Virus record (IMG/VR): IMGVR_UViG_3300000101_003622
Coordinates: 1-22,750 of that record
DNA length: 22,750 nucleotides
Reading direction: 5' to 3' (one strand)
DNA from: a virus
Shown: positions 15,567 through 22,501 of the stretch, piece after piece
How the letters are laid out: each line of letters begins with the position of its first letter
Position numbering within the stretch: position 1 is the stretch's first letter
The notes under the pieces: generated by a model
What the model was told of the DNA's origin: nothing
Database searches by the model: none
What the model saw: the letters and a program-made list of their open reading frames with translations, nothing else
Made by a program: the position numbers and the translations under genes

Positions 15567-15963
15567 CTCTTTTACCTTTTAACATCTTCACAAGATCATT
15601 TGTTGACCCGACAAATACAGCTTTATCTACATTAATATCACTTGATGTTTTTTTAGGCTCTAAATCTCTTTTTCTTTTTTGCACTTCAAGTAAATCTTTG
15701 TTTAATTCTCCTAAGTTTTTGAGTGTTTGTGCAACAACTTCAAAAGCTCTTGGATGTTCTGATTCTTTTGCCACTCTTAACAGACTATCTAAGGCATCAT
15801 CACCTTTTGTAATTAAGCTTTTTATATTTTGTCTGGCAAATTGAGCATCATTAGCTATTTCTTCACCAGTTTCCACAGGAACTATTTCATTTGGTTTTTC
15901 TTCAATAGTTTCAATTTCAGGTATGTCTAGTAAGTCAGATAAATTTTGATTTAATTTTTTCAT
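15556..15963 (-). CDS. 16: Terminase small subunit gp16
   Basis: gp16 recognises viral DNA and stimulates gp17 ATPase and packaging. The 135 residues compare with 164 in T4. It is helical and charged: an N-terminal acidic leader (LLDIPEIETIEEKPNEIVPVE), a central coiled-coil-like region (ARQNIKSLITKGDDALDSLLRVAKESEHPRAFEVVAQTLKNLGELNKDLLEVQKRKRDL, about 43-101) typical of T4-type gp16 oligomerisation, and a C-terminal NDLVKMLKGK (122-131). It overlaps gp15 by ATGA and gp17 by 11 nt, so the stoichiometry is set by translational coupling. No separate SD is clear. Confidence 0.92.
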   Translation of the reverse strand: MKKLNQNLSDLLDIPEIETIEEKPNEIVPVETGEEIANDAQFARQNIKSLITKGDDALDSLLRVAKESEHPRAFEVVAQTLKNLGELNKDLLEVQKRKRDLEPKKTSSDINVDKAVFVGSTNDLVKMLKGKRDVK

Positions 15964-16964
15964 AATGTATCGGGATATTCAGTTATTGTTTCAGAGAATC
16001 CAAACTCATCATCAGGCGTAGTAGTAGATGAATTTGGTGTGGGTGTTATAACTATGGCAGCTGCGTTAATTGAATTAACACTCAAAGTTTTAACAGTAAA
16101 TGTTGCATTTGATTTATCACCTGTTACAATGTCACCAACTTCAAGGGTTTTATTAAATCCTGTTATAATTAATGTGCCAGTATTAGAATTACTAAATGAA
16201 TCTACTGTACCATTCAAATCTCTTGCCTTAACTCTAATTGTTTCAGAAGATGTAAATTGACCAAACCCATTTGCAAAATCAACTGTTACTTTCTGTGCTG
16301 GTGCACCTAAAGATGAATCAATATAAATGTTAGTGTTTGATTGACGAATATATTTACCAGATTTAACAGGTGGCCAAATATACCCTTTAGCTGTGAATTG
16401 TAAATCCCACATAATTAAACGTGTACTCATCATATCACCTTCATAATCAACTGTTGATTGTACTGAATTTAATATGATTGGCATATCATATTTCTGATTC
16501 ATTTCAGAAATAAAATTAACCGTTACAGTAAAATCTGGTGTGAAAAAAGGTAATATCTGTTCTAATATTTGTGTACCATCTTCTGTATTTCTTACATAAA
16601 TTGATAAATTAAAATCAAAATTATATGGTATTGGACTAAATTGTGTTTTAATTGAAGTTGCTGTATTAGCTGCAAAATTTCTTATAAGTGTATTTAATTT
16701 TCTTGATGTATCGTAAGTCATACTTACCATCTCAAAAGAAATTCGAGGCACAACTATATTTACAGCTCTAGTTAAATTAGGATCTCCTGTAATTCTTGTA
16801 ATATATTTTTCTTTTGCACCATACGACAAAGGCACTTTAAAGATTTCTTTTTTTACTGTATTATCTAAATTATATCTTTGTAAAAGAATATCGTTAAAAA
16901 CTGTACCGAAAGCTGTAACAACTTTTCGTATTGTACGATTATAAAAATGTGCGTTACCTAACAT
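15960..16964 (-). CDS. 15: Tail completion / proximal sheath stabiliser gp15
   Basis: gp15 forms the hexameric ring capping the tail end and joins tail to head neck. The 334 residues compare with 272 in T4. The first 200 residues are family-like: MLGNAHFYNRTIRKVVTAFGTVFNDI, a KEKYITRITGDPN segment (51-63) and FDFNLSIYVRNTEDGTQILEQILPFFTPDFTVTVN (116-150). Residues about 225-308 are an additional beta-rich module (LEVGDIVTGDKSNATFTVKTLS) not present in the T4 length. TAATG overlap with gp14 and ATGA overlap with gp16 show tight coupling; a GAGG-type SD lies upstream. Confidence 0.95.
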   Translation of the reverse strand: MLGNAHFYNRTIRKVVTAFGTVFNDILLQRYNLDNTVKKEIFKVPLSYGAKEKYITRITGDPNLTRAVNIVVPRISFEMVSMTYDTSRKLNTLIRNFAANTATSIKTQFSPIPYNFDFNLSIYVRNTEDGTQILEQILPFFTPDFTVTVNFISEMNQKYDMPIILNSVQSTVDYEGDMMSTRLIMWDLQFTAKGYIWPPVKSGKYIRQSNTNIYIDSSLGAPAQKVTVDFANGFGQFTSSETIRVKARDLNGTVDSFSNSNTGTLIITGFNKTLEVGDIVTGDKSNATFTVKTLSVNSINAAAIVITPTPNSSTTTPDDEFGFSETITEYPDTL

Positions 16965-17854
16965 TATGCCTCACCAAATGGATTTGTTTCACTAAAGTCT
17001 AATATACCATCTGCATCAGCTTCTATTCTTGCATTGTCATCAATACTTTCAAAAGCTGTATTCATTGTTGCAGTATCATCAGCTGTATTGACAATCCATT
17101 GAGAACTTGAAGTATTACCAACAACATTACCTGTACCAAATATACCTTGAGTTCTATAAACTTGTAATGATGTATTTGGTGTAAATGTATGCACAAGTGC
17201 TTGTGCTGTTGCATTTGCGAGAGTAGCGTCAGAACTTTGATATATGATTTCATCAGCGACAAATGTGCCTGAGCCAGTAGTAATTGTAATTGTTGTTCTT
17301 GGATACATATCACGGATATCATCATCAACTTGTTTAACACCAGTTTGTATAACTTCATTAGAAAATACAAACCTTTTAAGTTTTAATGCAAACACATAAA
17401 CATTTGCACCACGACCTCGGCCTAAAGTATAAAACATAGCCTGTTCATTTTCATGTTCTACAAAAGAAATTTCAAAAAAAGCATCTACAAGTGGTACATA
17501 AATTAAATCACCTTCATTCGGTCTTGTTTGATCAGCTGTTGCAACAAATCTTCTACGAGAAACTAAGAGTGTTATTTCATCCCTTATTTCTAATCCAAAT
17601 TTAGAAACAAAATCGCCTTCACCTTCAAAACCTTGTATATTTTCAAGATACATTTCAATAGAATGAGCTGTAGTATATTCTTTTAAAGTATCTTCACCAT
17701 AAAGAAAATCAACTCGATCTCTACTTGTTCTTGGTAGATAAAAAACATCCATGCCATAAATTTTCATGGACTCAATAAGCAAATCTTCAACTAAAAGTTG
17801 TTCACTCGTTATTTGATTTGCTGGAAAAGGATTGAAATATTGATTAGTAGCCAT
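16964..17854 (-). CDS. 14: Neck protein gp14
   Basis: gp14 with gp13 closes the packaged head and builds the neck. The 296 residues compare with 256 in T4. Family segments: NQYFNPF (4-10), LLVEDLLIESMKIYGMDVFYLPR (20-42), LYGEDTLKEY (51-60) and GFEGEGDFVSKFGLEIRDEITLLVSRRRF (75-103). Residues about 188-265 form a beta-rich module (ITTGSGTFVADEIIYQSS) that lengthens the protein relative to T4. The tail ends with DFSETNPFGEA, a C-terminal motif of marine T4-like gp14. The start is 2 nt after gp13, without a strong SD. Confidence 0.94.
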   Translation of the reverse strand: MATNQYFNPFPANQITSEQLLVEDLLIESMKIYGMDVFYLPRTSRDRVDFLYGEDTLKEYTTAHSIEMYLENIQGFEGEGDFVSKFGLEIRDEITLLVSRRRFVATADQTRPNEGDLIYVPLVDAFFEISFVEHENEQAMFYTLGRGRGANVYVFALKLKRFVFSNEVIQTGVKQVDDDIRDMYPRTTITITTGSGTFVADEIIYQSSDATLANATAQALVHTFTPNTSLQVYRTQGIFGTGNVVGNTSSSQWIVNTADDTATMNTAFESIDDNARIEADADGILDFSETNPFGEA

Positions 17855-17856
17855 TA

Positions 17857-18864
17857 TTAACCCATATAAATTTCATTAGGTGCTACATTGTAGATTTGCA
17901 TCTCCTCTTCTAGTTTGTCTATTTCAGCTTTCGCTTCCTCTTGTATTCTAGGCCCATCAAGAGTAACACCTCCAGGCATTTGTATGCCCGCAAATTTTGA
18001 AAGGTTAGAACCCCATTGATATTTAATTAAAGCTGTTGCATATCTTTTTAAGAATCTATCATTCCAAACATCTGAAGTACCAGCTTGTGTTATAGCACCA
18101 TTAGTAACATTGGCTGTTGGTGCATTAACTAGAGTGATAGATGTTGGTGAATTTATTTGTTTAATTTGTAGTTCTTGACTTACACCTTGAACCGTATTTG
18201 CAACCGTAATGAAATCATTTTCAAGCAATTCTTGATCAAATGTGGTGCCAAAACCAGTAAGTGTATTAGCTACTGTTTCAACATATGTTTCACCAGTTGC
18301 AAGACCAGTTACATTAACTGTGTCTGGATTTAATTGACGATAACATTCTACAACCACATATTCACCAACTCTTACATCATGTTCCCAAGATATATCTAAA
18401 AATAATTTATTTTGATGACGATTGAATCTGAATTGTGGTTTACCTGAAAACAACATATTTAATGTTTGTATATGTTGCATTGTGATTTCATAAGATACAT
18501 AAGAAACGGATGTAAAGTCATACAAGTCATGTAATCTTAATTGGTATCTTAAATCAAACATATTGATTGATGAATTAGAGTCATCAAAAGGAAAAACACC
18601 TGTTACAAATATAACAGCTGATGGTGCATATATCCATTTACGATCAATATCTTCTTGAGTGACTTGATGTTTCATAAAGACTTTTTCAACGCCATCAAAA
18701 TGATAGTCGTGAAAAAAATCTAAAGCATCATCAACACGATCCTCTAGTTGATCGTCATCTATATTAATTTCAATTACTGGAAAACCTAATCTTCTTAAAC
18801 AATATTCTTTGAATTGTTGTCTAGTTGATGGTTGTCCTGTTCTTCCTCTAGTATAAGTTGGCAT
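17857..18864 (-). CDS. 13: Neck protein gp13
   Basis: gp13 binds the portal after packaging and, with gp14, provides the tail-docking surface. The 335 residues compare with 309 in T4. Family features: STRQQFKEYCLRRLGFPVIEINIDDDQLEDRVDDALDFFHDYHFDG (13-58), PFDD near 92-95, FRFNRHQNKLFLDI (146-159), and the C-terminal MPGGVTLDG (296-304) with a following helix. Residues about 183-262 are a beta module (TGFGTTFDQELLENDFITVAN) inserted before the conserved NDRFLKRYATALIKYQWGSN segment. SD AAGGA lies 9 nt before ATG, and an ATAAATAG motif 26 nt upstream marks the head of the neck-packaging operon. Confidence 0.94.
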   Translation of the reverse strand: MPTYTRGRTGQPSTRQQFKEYCLRRLGFPVIEINIDDDQLEDRVDDALDFFHDYHFDGVEKVFMKHQVTQEDIDRKWIYAPSAVIFVTGVFPFDDSNSSINMFDLRYQLRLHDLYDFTSVSYVSYEITMQHIQTLNMLFSGKPQFRFNRHQNKLFLDISWEHDVRVGEYVVVECYRQLNPDTVNVTGLATGETYVETVANTLTGFGTTFDQELLENDFITVANTVQGVSQELQIKQINSPTSITLVNAPTANVTNGAITQAGTSDVWNDRFLKRYATALIKYQWGSNLSKFAGIQMPGGVTLDGPRIQEEAKAEIDKLEEEMQIYNVAPNEIYMG

Positions 18865-18890
18865 CTTTTATGTCCTTAAAATCTTCCATA

Positions 18891-18898
18891 CTATTTAT
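18891..18898 (-). promoter_or_regulatory. Late-promoter-like ATAAATAG before gp13
   Basis: The minus strand reads ATAAATAG in the 49-base gap between the 104-residue gene and gp13, 26 nt before the gp13 ATG. It differs from T4 TATAAATA only in the first base (G in GATAAATA). It would start the gp13-gp17 transcript. Confidence 0.55.
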
Positions 18899-18913
18899 CT
18901 GCTTATTTTGTAG

Positions 18914-19228
18914 TTATACATCTATACCATCTTTATATGTTTCATGAGTTTTTAAATTAGTATATAATTCTGTCATTACATTAACTGATGATAAATTTAT
19001 AGAAATATCAGAATCATTTTTATGAATTACATGATGTTCTTGAAAAATAAAAGAGCCTGGTATTTCTAATTCAACATTTGCACTTGATGAATTAGGATAT
19101 ACTTGAACTTTATATGTAATATTATTTTTAGAACCACCAAACTTATTAATTCTAACATATGCTTGTGGAAAATCATGGTTTAAATGATTATTTTCGTTTG
19201 TACTTAATAAATTTATTTGTAATGCCAT
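18914..19228 (-). CDS. Unrecognised 104-residue protein between fibre and gp13
   Basis: I do not recognise this protein. It is predicted to be all-beta: alternating strands such as AYVRINKFGGSKNNITYKVQVYPN (23-46), VELEIPGSFIFQEH (53-66), and SDISINLSSVNVMTEL, with no cysteine, no membrane segment and no signal. Asn, His and Ser are frequent. The start has SD AAAGGA about 7 nt before ATG and is 12 nt beyond the fibre stop, so it is cotranscribed with the fibre. Small beta proteins beside fibre genes are often fibre attachment or chaperone factors or minor structural proteins; here this rests only on position. Confidence 0.75.
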   Translation of the reverse strand: MALQINLLSTNENNHLNHDFPQAYVRINKFGGSKNNITYKVQVYPNSSSANVELEIPGSFIFQEHHVIHKNDSDISINLSSVNVMTELYTNLKTHETYKDGIDV

Positions 19229-19240
19229 TTTATATCCTTT

Positions 19241-22114
19241 TTATAATGGTAAACTAGTGTCCGAATGGTTCATTTCAGTTGATTCTATTTTTAGTGCCCA
19301 CGCTATGTCATGACTAGTTTCACCTGTTACTGTAAATCGTAACCATGTGATAGCTCCGCTATTAACTTTTTGTGCTTCAAGATCCCATGCTGTTGCGCCA
19401 GATGTGGCAAATTTTTCTGTAACAGTAAAAGATGGTGTTGTAACGCCTGAAGATTGATTTGTTTTTATTAAACCAATGACTTCCCATGCTTTAGCATCAT
19501 CGCCTTGATCTGAGTGAGCTACACAAACACCTTTGAAGTAAGATACTGTGGAAAAAGAACTTGGCCAAGCAATTGTTTTATGAACCAAATTAAAAGTTCC
19601 TGAAGCAGCGCTTGTCAATACGGTATTTGATCCATCTAATGTCAAATCATGTTTATTAGCACTTGTGGTTCTTGTTAAAAGTGTGTGTTGTCTTGTAAAG
19701 TGATAACTGGATTCAGATGAATTAACAAAATGACCAGGTATGTAAACACCACCTCTACCATAACCAGCTCTAGCTTTACTACCTCCTAAAATTACAGTCG
19801 CTCCTTGATCATCACTAGAAATTATACTACCACTACCACCTATTATAGCACTATTTGAAGAGTTTAAAATATGGTCTGCACCACCACCTATAAAGATATT
19901 TTTTGATGAAGTAATATTAGCTGAGTTATTTCTACCACCTGTAATAACTGTTTCATGAGCGTTAATTTTGTTACCATAACCACCAATTATTCCTGAATTT
20001 TCAGCATCTGAATATGTATAGTTATATTGGCCTCCTATTATACCAGTTCGTTTAGATTGTAAAGTATTTTGAGAGCCTCCAGCTAAAATACTATAATCAC
20101 CATTATTATGATTTATCTTTCCTTGATATACACCAATAATTGAGGAACCAAAAGCACCTGTAACGTCTATAACACTTTGATAACCAGCAGCTATAAAATT
20201 ATAATCAGAATTGGTTTCGTGACTAAATCCACCACAAATGGCTGAGTCAGCTGCAGTAGAGCCTATAACATGATTTCGACCTCCACCGATAAAGGATCTA
20301 TCACCTGAAATTTCACTTTGATAACCTCCTAAAATAGCAGAGTATTCTGAGGTTGATTCAATATCATGATTCCTACCACCACCGATAAAGCCATAGTCAC
20401 CATATATTTCATTAGTATTACCACCTGCAATGAAACTGTAATTTCCACCATCATAAATTTTACTTGAACTACTTATAACAAAGCTATCATTTTCATCACA
20501 AACTGCTTGGTATCCATAAGCTATTCCATAATTACCTTTTGCTCTGGACCGAAAACCACCTACAAGGGTGCTAATACCATTAGAAGTACAAGTGTCGCCG
20601 GCTATTACAGCCGACCTTGTGTTATTAGCAACACTGCTTGAACTCGATAATACTAATGAATATTGACCATTTGCAAAAGAGAAACCCCCATGAACAAATG
20701 CGTATGATGAGTGTGCTCCGCTCCGTATTCCTGAAGCATGAGAATAGTCACCTGTTGTTCTATTTTGTCGACCAAACGTCTGAGACCAAGCACCATCAGA
20801 TATATTTCCTTCACCTATAGCTACGGATCTCCTAGCTTCAGCCTGAGATTCTTCACCTGCGGAAAAAGAATGTAGGCCACTCGATACACAATTTTGACCA
20901 AATGCAACAGCATAGTTGGAATTTGCTATTGTTATATCACCAAATGCAAATGAATCTGTAGCTGATGCGTTAGAACTATTACCTCCAACAAATGATCTAG
21001 TACCCACACCTAAAAACTTATTATTACTAGCCAAGAAAGCCGCATTGGCCGTATTCGCTGTATCTTTTATAAACTCGTTTGATAAGGAATCATCATTTGT
21101 GGCATCTGTGTTAGCCTGTGCAAATTGATCTGCTGTAAGTCTACCAGCTGTTGTTTGCTTAGTGACCATTCTACCCTGAGGTGATATGAATAATGCTTTA
21201 GGGTTTGGAAATTTAGCTGTTACTTTTGGTATGAAAACCACCCCACCACTAACAGGATCAGTTTCCATTTTTGTACCACCTAAAACTAATGTACTACCTG
21301 AAAGATATAGGTCTCTCCAAAAAACTGACTCTGAACCTAGATTAAATGTGTTTGAGGCATTTGGTATTATATTACCTGCAATGGTAATATCACCCGTAAT
21401 ACTACCTCCGCTGGTTGAGAGTTTAGTGTTACTTGAAGTGAAAGCCGCATTAGCATGATGAAAAGCATTATTAGAAAATACTAAATTTGTTGTTATGCTT
21501 GTAGCATTAGTATTACCTGCACCAAAAGCTGCATCTGCTTTAGCCTGTGCAGTTATTACGTTAGTCGCATTGGTATTACCTGCACCAAAAGCTGCATCTG
21601 CTTTAGCCTGTGCAGTTATTACGTTAGTCGCATTGGTATTACCTGCACCAAAAGCTGCATTAGCGTGTTTAAAACTAGCATCAGCTGAGTTTTGAGCCGT
21701 AGTCACATTTGTGGCATTTGTATTACCTGCACCAAAAGCTGCATTAGCATGGTGAAAAGAGTTATTAGCAAAAATAAAATTACTATTTGCCTTACTAAAA
21801 GCTGCGTTAGCTATTGTTGTTGGTAATAAACCTGTGTTTGCCACATTAAAGGCTGCATTAGCATGATCAAAACTAGAATTAGCTTTATCAAAAGCACCAT
21901 TTGCATTACCTAATTGTGTTACTTTAAAAGTATTACTTGCACTATCATAAACAATATAGAAACCATCTTGAAGTCCCGTTTGGTCAAAATCGGTTAAACT
22001 ATCAAATGATACAACAGGTGTAGCCGCAAATGTTTGAGATACAACGGTAGTTCTGCCTGTTGATTGAACAGTTGCTGAAAGTGAAGTTGCATTTGCAAGG
22101 GATCCAGTGGGCAT
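19241..22114 (-). CDS. Trimeric-adhesin-like tail fibre protein
   Basis: A 957-residue host-contact protein by architecture. Residues 1-70: N-terminal attachment-like beta part. Residues 70-228: stalk of short Ala/Asn/Phe repeats of the (A/S)F-x-x-AN type, roughly seven residues apart, including 21-residue units AAFGAGNTNAT plus NVITAQAKAD. Residues 232-282: marine-phage fibre segment (ITGDITIAGNIIPNASNTFNLGS, DLYLSGST). Residues about 370-780: left-handed roll-like repeats of YadA-head flavour, first SFAFGD/YAVAFGQ/SVAIGEG units, then many I-x-GG turns. Residues about 780-957: a distinct C-terminal domain. Such proteins trimerise and bind surface receptors; the receptor cannot be told. The start is 1 nt after the upstream stop, suggesting coupling. 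Confidence 0.85.
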   Translation of the reverse strand: MPTGSLANATSLSATVQSTGRTTVVSQTFAATPVVSFDSLTDFDQTGLQDGFYIVYDSASNTFKVTQLGNANGAFDKANSSFDHANAAFNVANTGLLPTTIANAAFSKANSNFIFANNSFHHANAAFGAGNTNATNVTTAQNSADASFKHANAAFGAGNTNATNVITAQAKADAAFGAGNTNATNVITAQAKADAAFGAGNTNATSITTNLVFSNNAFHHANAAFTSSNTKLSTSGGSITGDITIAGNIIPNASNTFNLGSESVFWRDLYLSGSTLVLGGTKMETDPVSGGVVFIPKVTAKFPNPKALFISPQGRMVTKQTTAGRLTADQFAQANTDATNDDSLSNEFIKDTANTANAAFLASNNKFLGVGTRSFVGGNSSNASATDSFAFGDITIANSNYAVAFGQNCVSSGLHSFSAGEESQAEARRSVAIGEGNISDGAWSQTFGRQNRTTGDYSHASGIRSGAHSSYAFVHGGFSFANGQYSLVLSSSSSVANNTRSAVIAGDTCTSNGISTLVGGFRSRAKGNYGIAYGYQAVCDENDSFVISSSSKIYDGGNYSFIAGGNTNEIYGDYGFIGGGRNHDIESTSEYSAILGGYQSEISGDRSFIGGGRNHVIGSTAADSAICGGFSHETNSDYNFIAAGYQSVIDVTGAFGSSIIGVYQGKINHNNGDYSILAGGSQNTLQSKRTGIIGGQYNYTYSDAENSGIIGGYGNKINAHETVITGGRNNSANITSSKNIFIGGGADHILNSSNSAIIGGSGSIISSDDQGATVILGGSKARAGYGRGGVYIPGHFVNSSESSYHFTRQHTLLTRTTSANKHDLTLDGSNTVLTSAASGTFNLVHKTIAWPSSFSTVSYFKGVCVAHSDQGDDAKAWEVIGLIKTNQSSGVTTPSFTVTEKFATSGATAWDLEAQKVNSGAITWLRFTVTGETSHDIAWALKIESTEMNHSDTSLPL
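21513..21660 (-). repeat. Perfect 63-bp tandem repeat in fibre stalk
   Basis: Two consecutive identical 63-base units begin at 21513 and 21576, and the third copy starts at 21639 and stays identical for 22 bases before diverging. A fourth partial copy of the same segment begins at 21723 after an 84-base step. The period is a multiple of three and encodes 21 residues (AAFGAGNTNATNVITAQAKAD). Perfect identity at the nucleotide level implies recent duplication. Confidence 0.93.
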
Positions 22115-22115
22115 T

Positions 22116-22451
22116 TTATAACTCTGTGGAACCTGGTAATACGCTTACAATACCTTCAATAACTCTTGATTTTGTACCAGTATTATCAGTTATGAGTAAA
22201 TCATAAACATATCGACCTGGTGATAAATTTGATGTATTAGCTGCAGTCATAGTTAATGTAATTTGACCATTAGCATTACCCGTAACTGTTGCTGTAAAAT
22301 TATTCGCTGATGACGAATAAAAAGATTTTCTCATTGAAGAGTTTGCTGTATAATTTGTAAGATTAACAGCCGCTCCTGCGGAATCTTTTACATTTACTAT
22401 TGAGGAAAAATTTGCGTATTGTTCTAAGGTGAGTTCGGTGAAAGCTGCGAT
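22116..22451 (-). CDS. Fibre-region beta-sandwich-like protein with apparent AUC start
   Basis: An ATG-initiated version would begin at 22334 with 72 residues, but that ATG has no ribosome binding site, and the frame is open and protein-like for 39 codons upstream: AAFTELTLEQYANFSSIV (residues 2-19), then VKDSAGAAVNLTNYTA. This matches a family common beside marine phage fibre genes (x-T-LEQG-type start, then 'LSGYT...MRKSY' and 'PGRYVYDLLITD..G...RVIEGIVSVLPG'). The only codon at a correct distance from SD AGGAG (7 nt) is ATC at 22449-22451; a TAG lies in frame eight codons upstream. I therefore call a 111-residue protein with AUC initiation, or an ATG altered by one base. Function is probably virion or fibre-associated; unproven. 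Confidence 0.7.
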   Translation of the reverse strand: MAAFTELTLEQYANFSSIVNVKDSAGAAVNLTNYTANSSMRKSFYSSSANNFTATVTGNANGQITLTMTAANTSNLSPGRYVYDLLITDNTGTKSRVIEGIVSVLPGSTEL

Positions 22452-22458
22452 TTTGATT

Positions 22459-22492
22459 CTCCTGTTTTTCTTCTATTTAGTATAAACAGGAG
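22459..22492 (-). promoter_or_regulatory. Inverted repeat enclosing a late-promoter motif and covering the SD
   Basis: Arms CTCCTGTTT (22492-22484 on the minus strand) and AAACAGGAG (22467-22459) are perfect nine-base complements around a 16-base loop. The 3' arm contains the AGGAG ribosome binding site of the 111-residue gene, and the loop contains the late-like motif. Read-through RNA would hide the SD. Confidence 0.6.
22473..22480 (-). promoter_or_regulatory. Late-promoter-like CTAAATAG before the 111-residue gene
   Basis: The minus strand reads ACTAAATAG, with CTAAATAG at 22480-22473, 21 nt before the AUC start. A transcript starting about six bases later would begin at the junction with the 3' arm of the inverted repeat, leaving the SD free. 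Confidence 0.55.
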
Positions 22493-22501
22493 TTTTCAAT
22501 T

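Noticed and set aside
19229-19259. Short CCATT/AATGG pairing that could hide the start of the 104-residue gene
   Set aside because: Only five pairs, interrupted and AT-rich beyond that; too weak to call in AT-rich DNA.
21495-21695. Plus-strand frame with repeated LVALVLPAPKAASALA units
   Set aside because: It is simply the reverse reading of the 63-bp repeats in the fibre gene, not a repeat protein.
21513-21744. CRISPR-like regular repeats
   Set aside because: Units are directly adjacent with no unique spacers, lie inside a reading frame, and encode a stalk repeat.
22116-22334. 72-residue version of the fibre accessory protein starting at the first ATG
   Set aside because: The ATG lacks an SD and the frame is protein-like for 39 codons further upstream, ending near a good SD.
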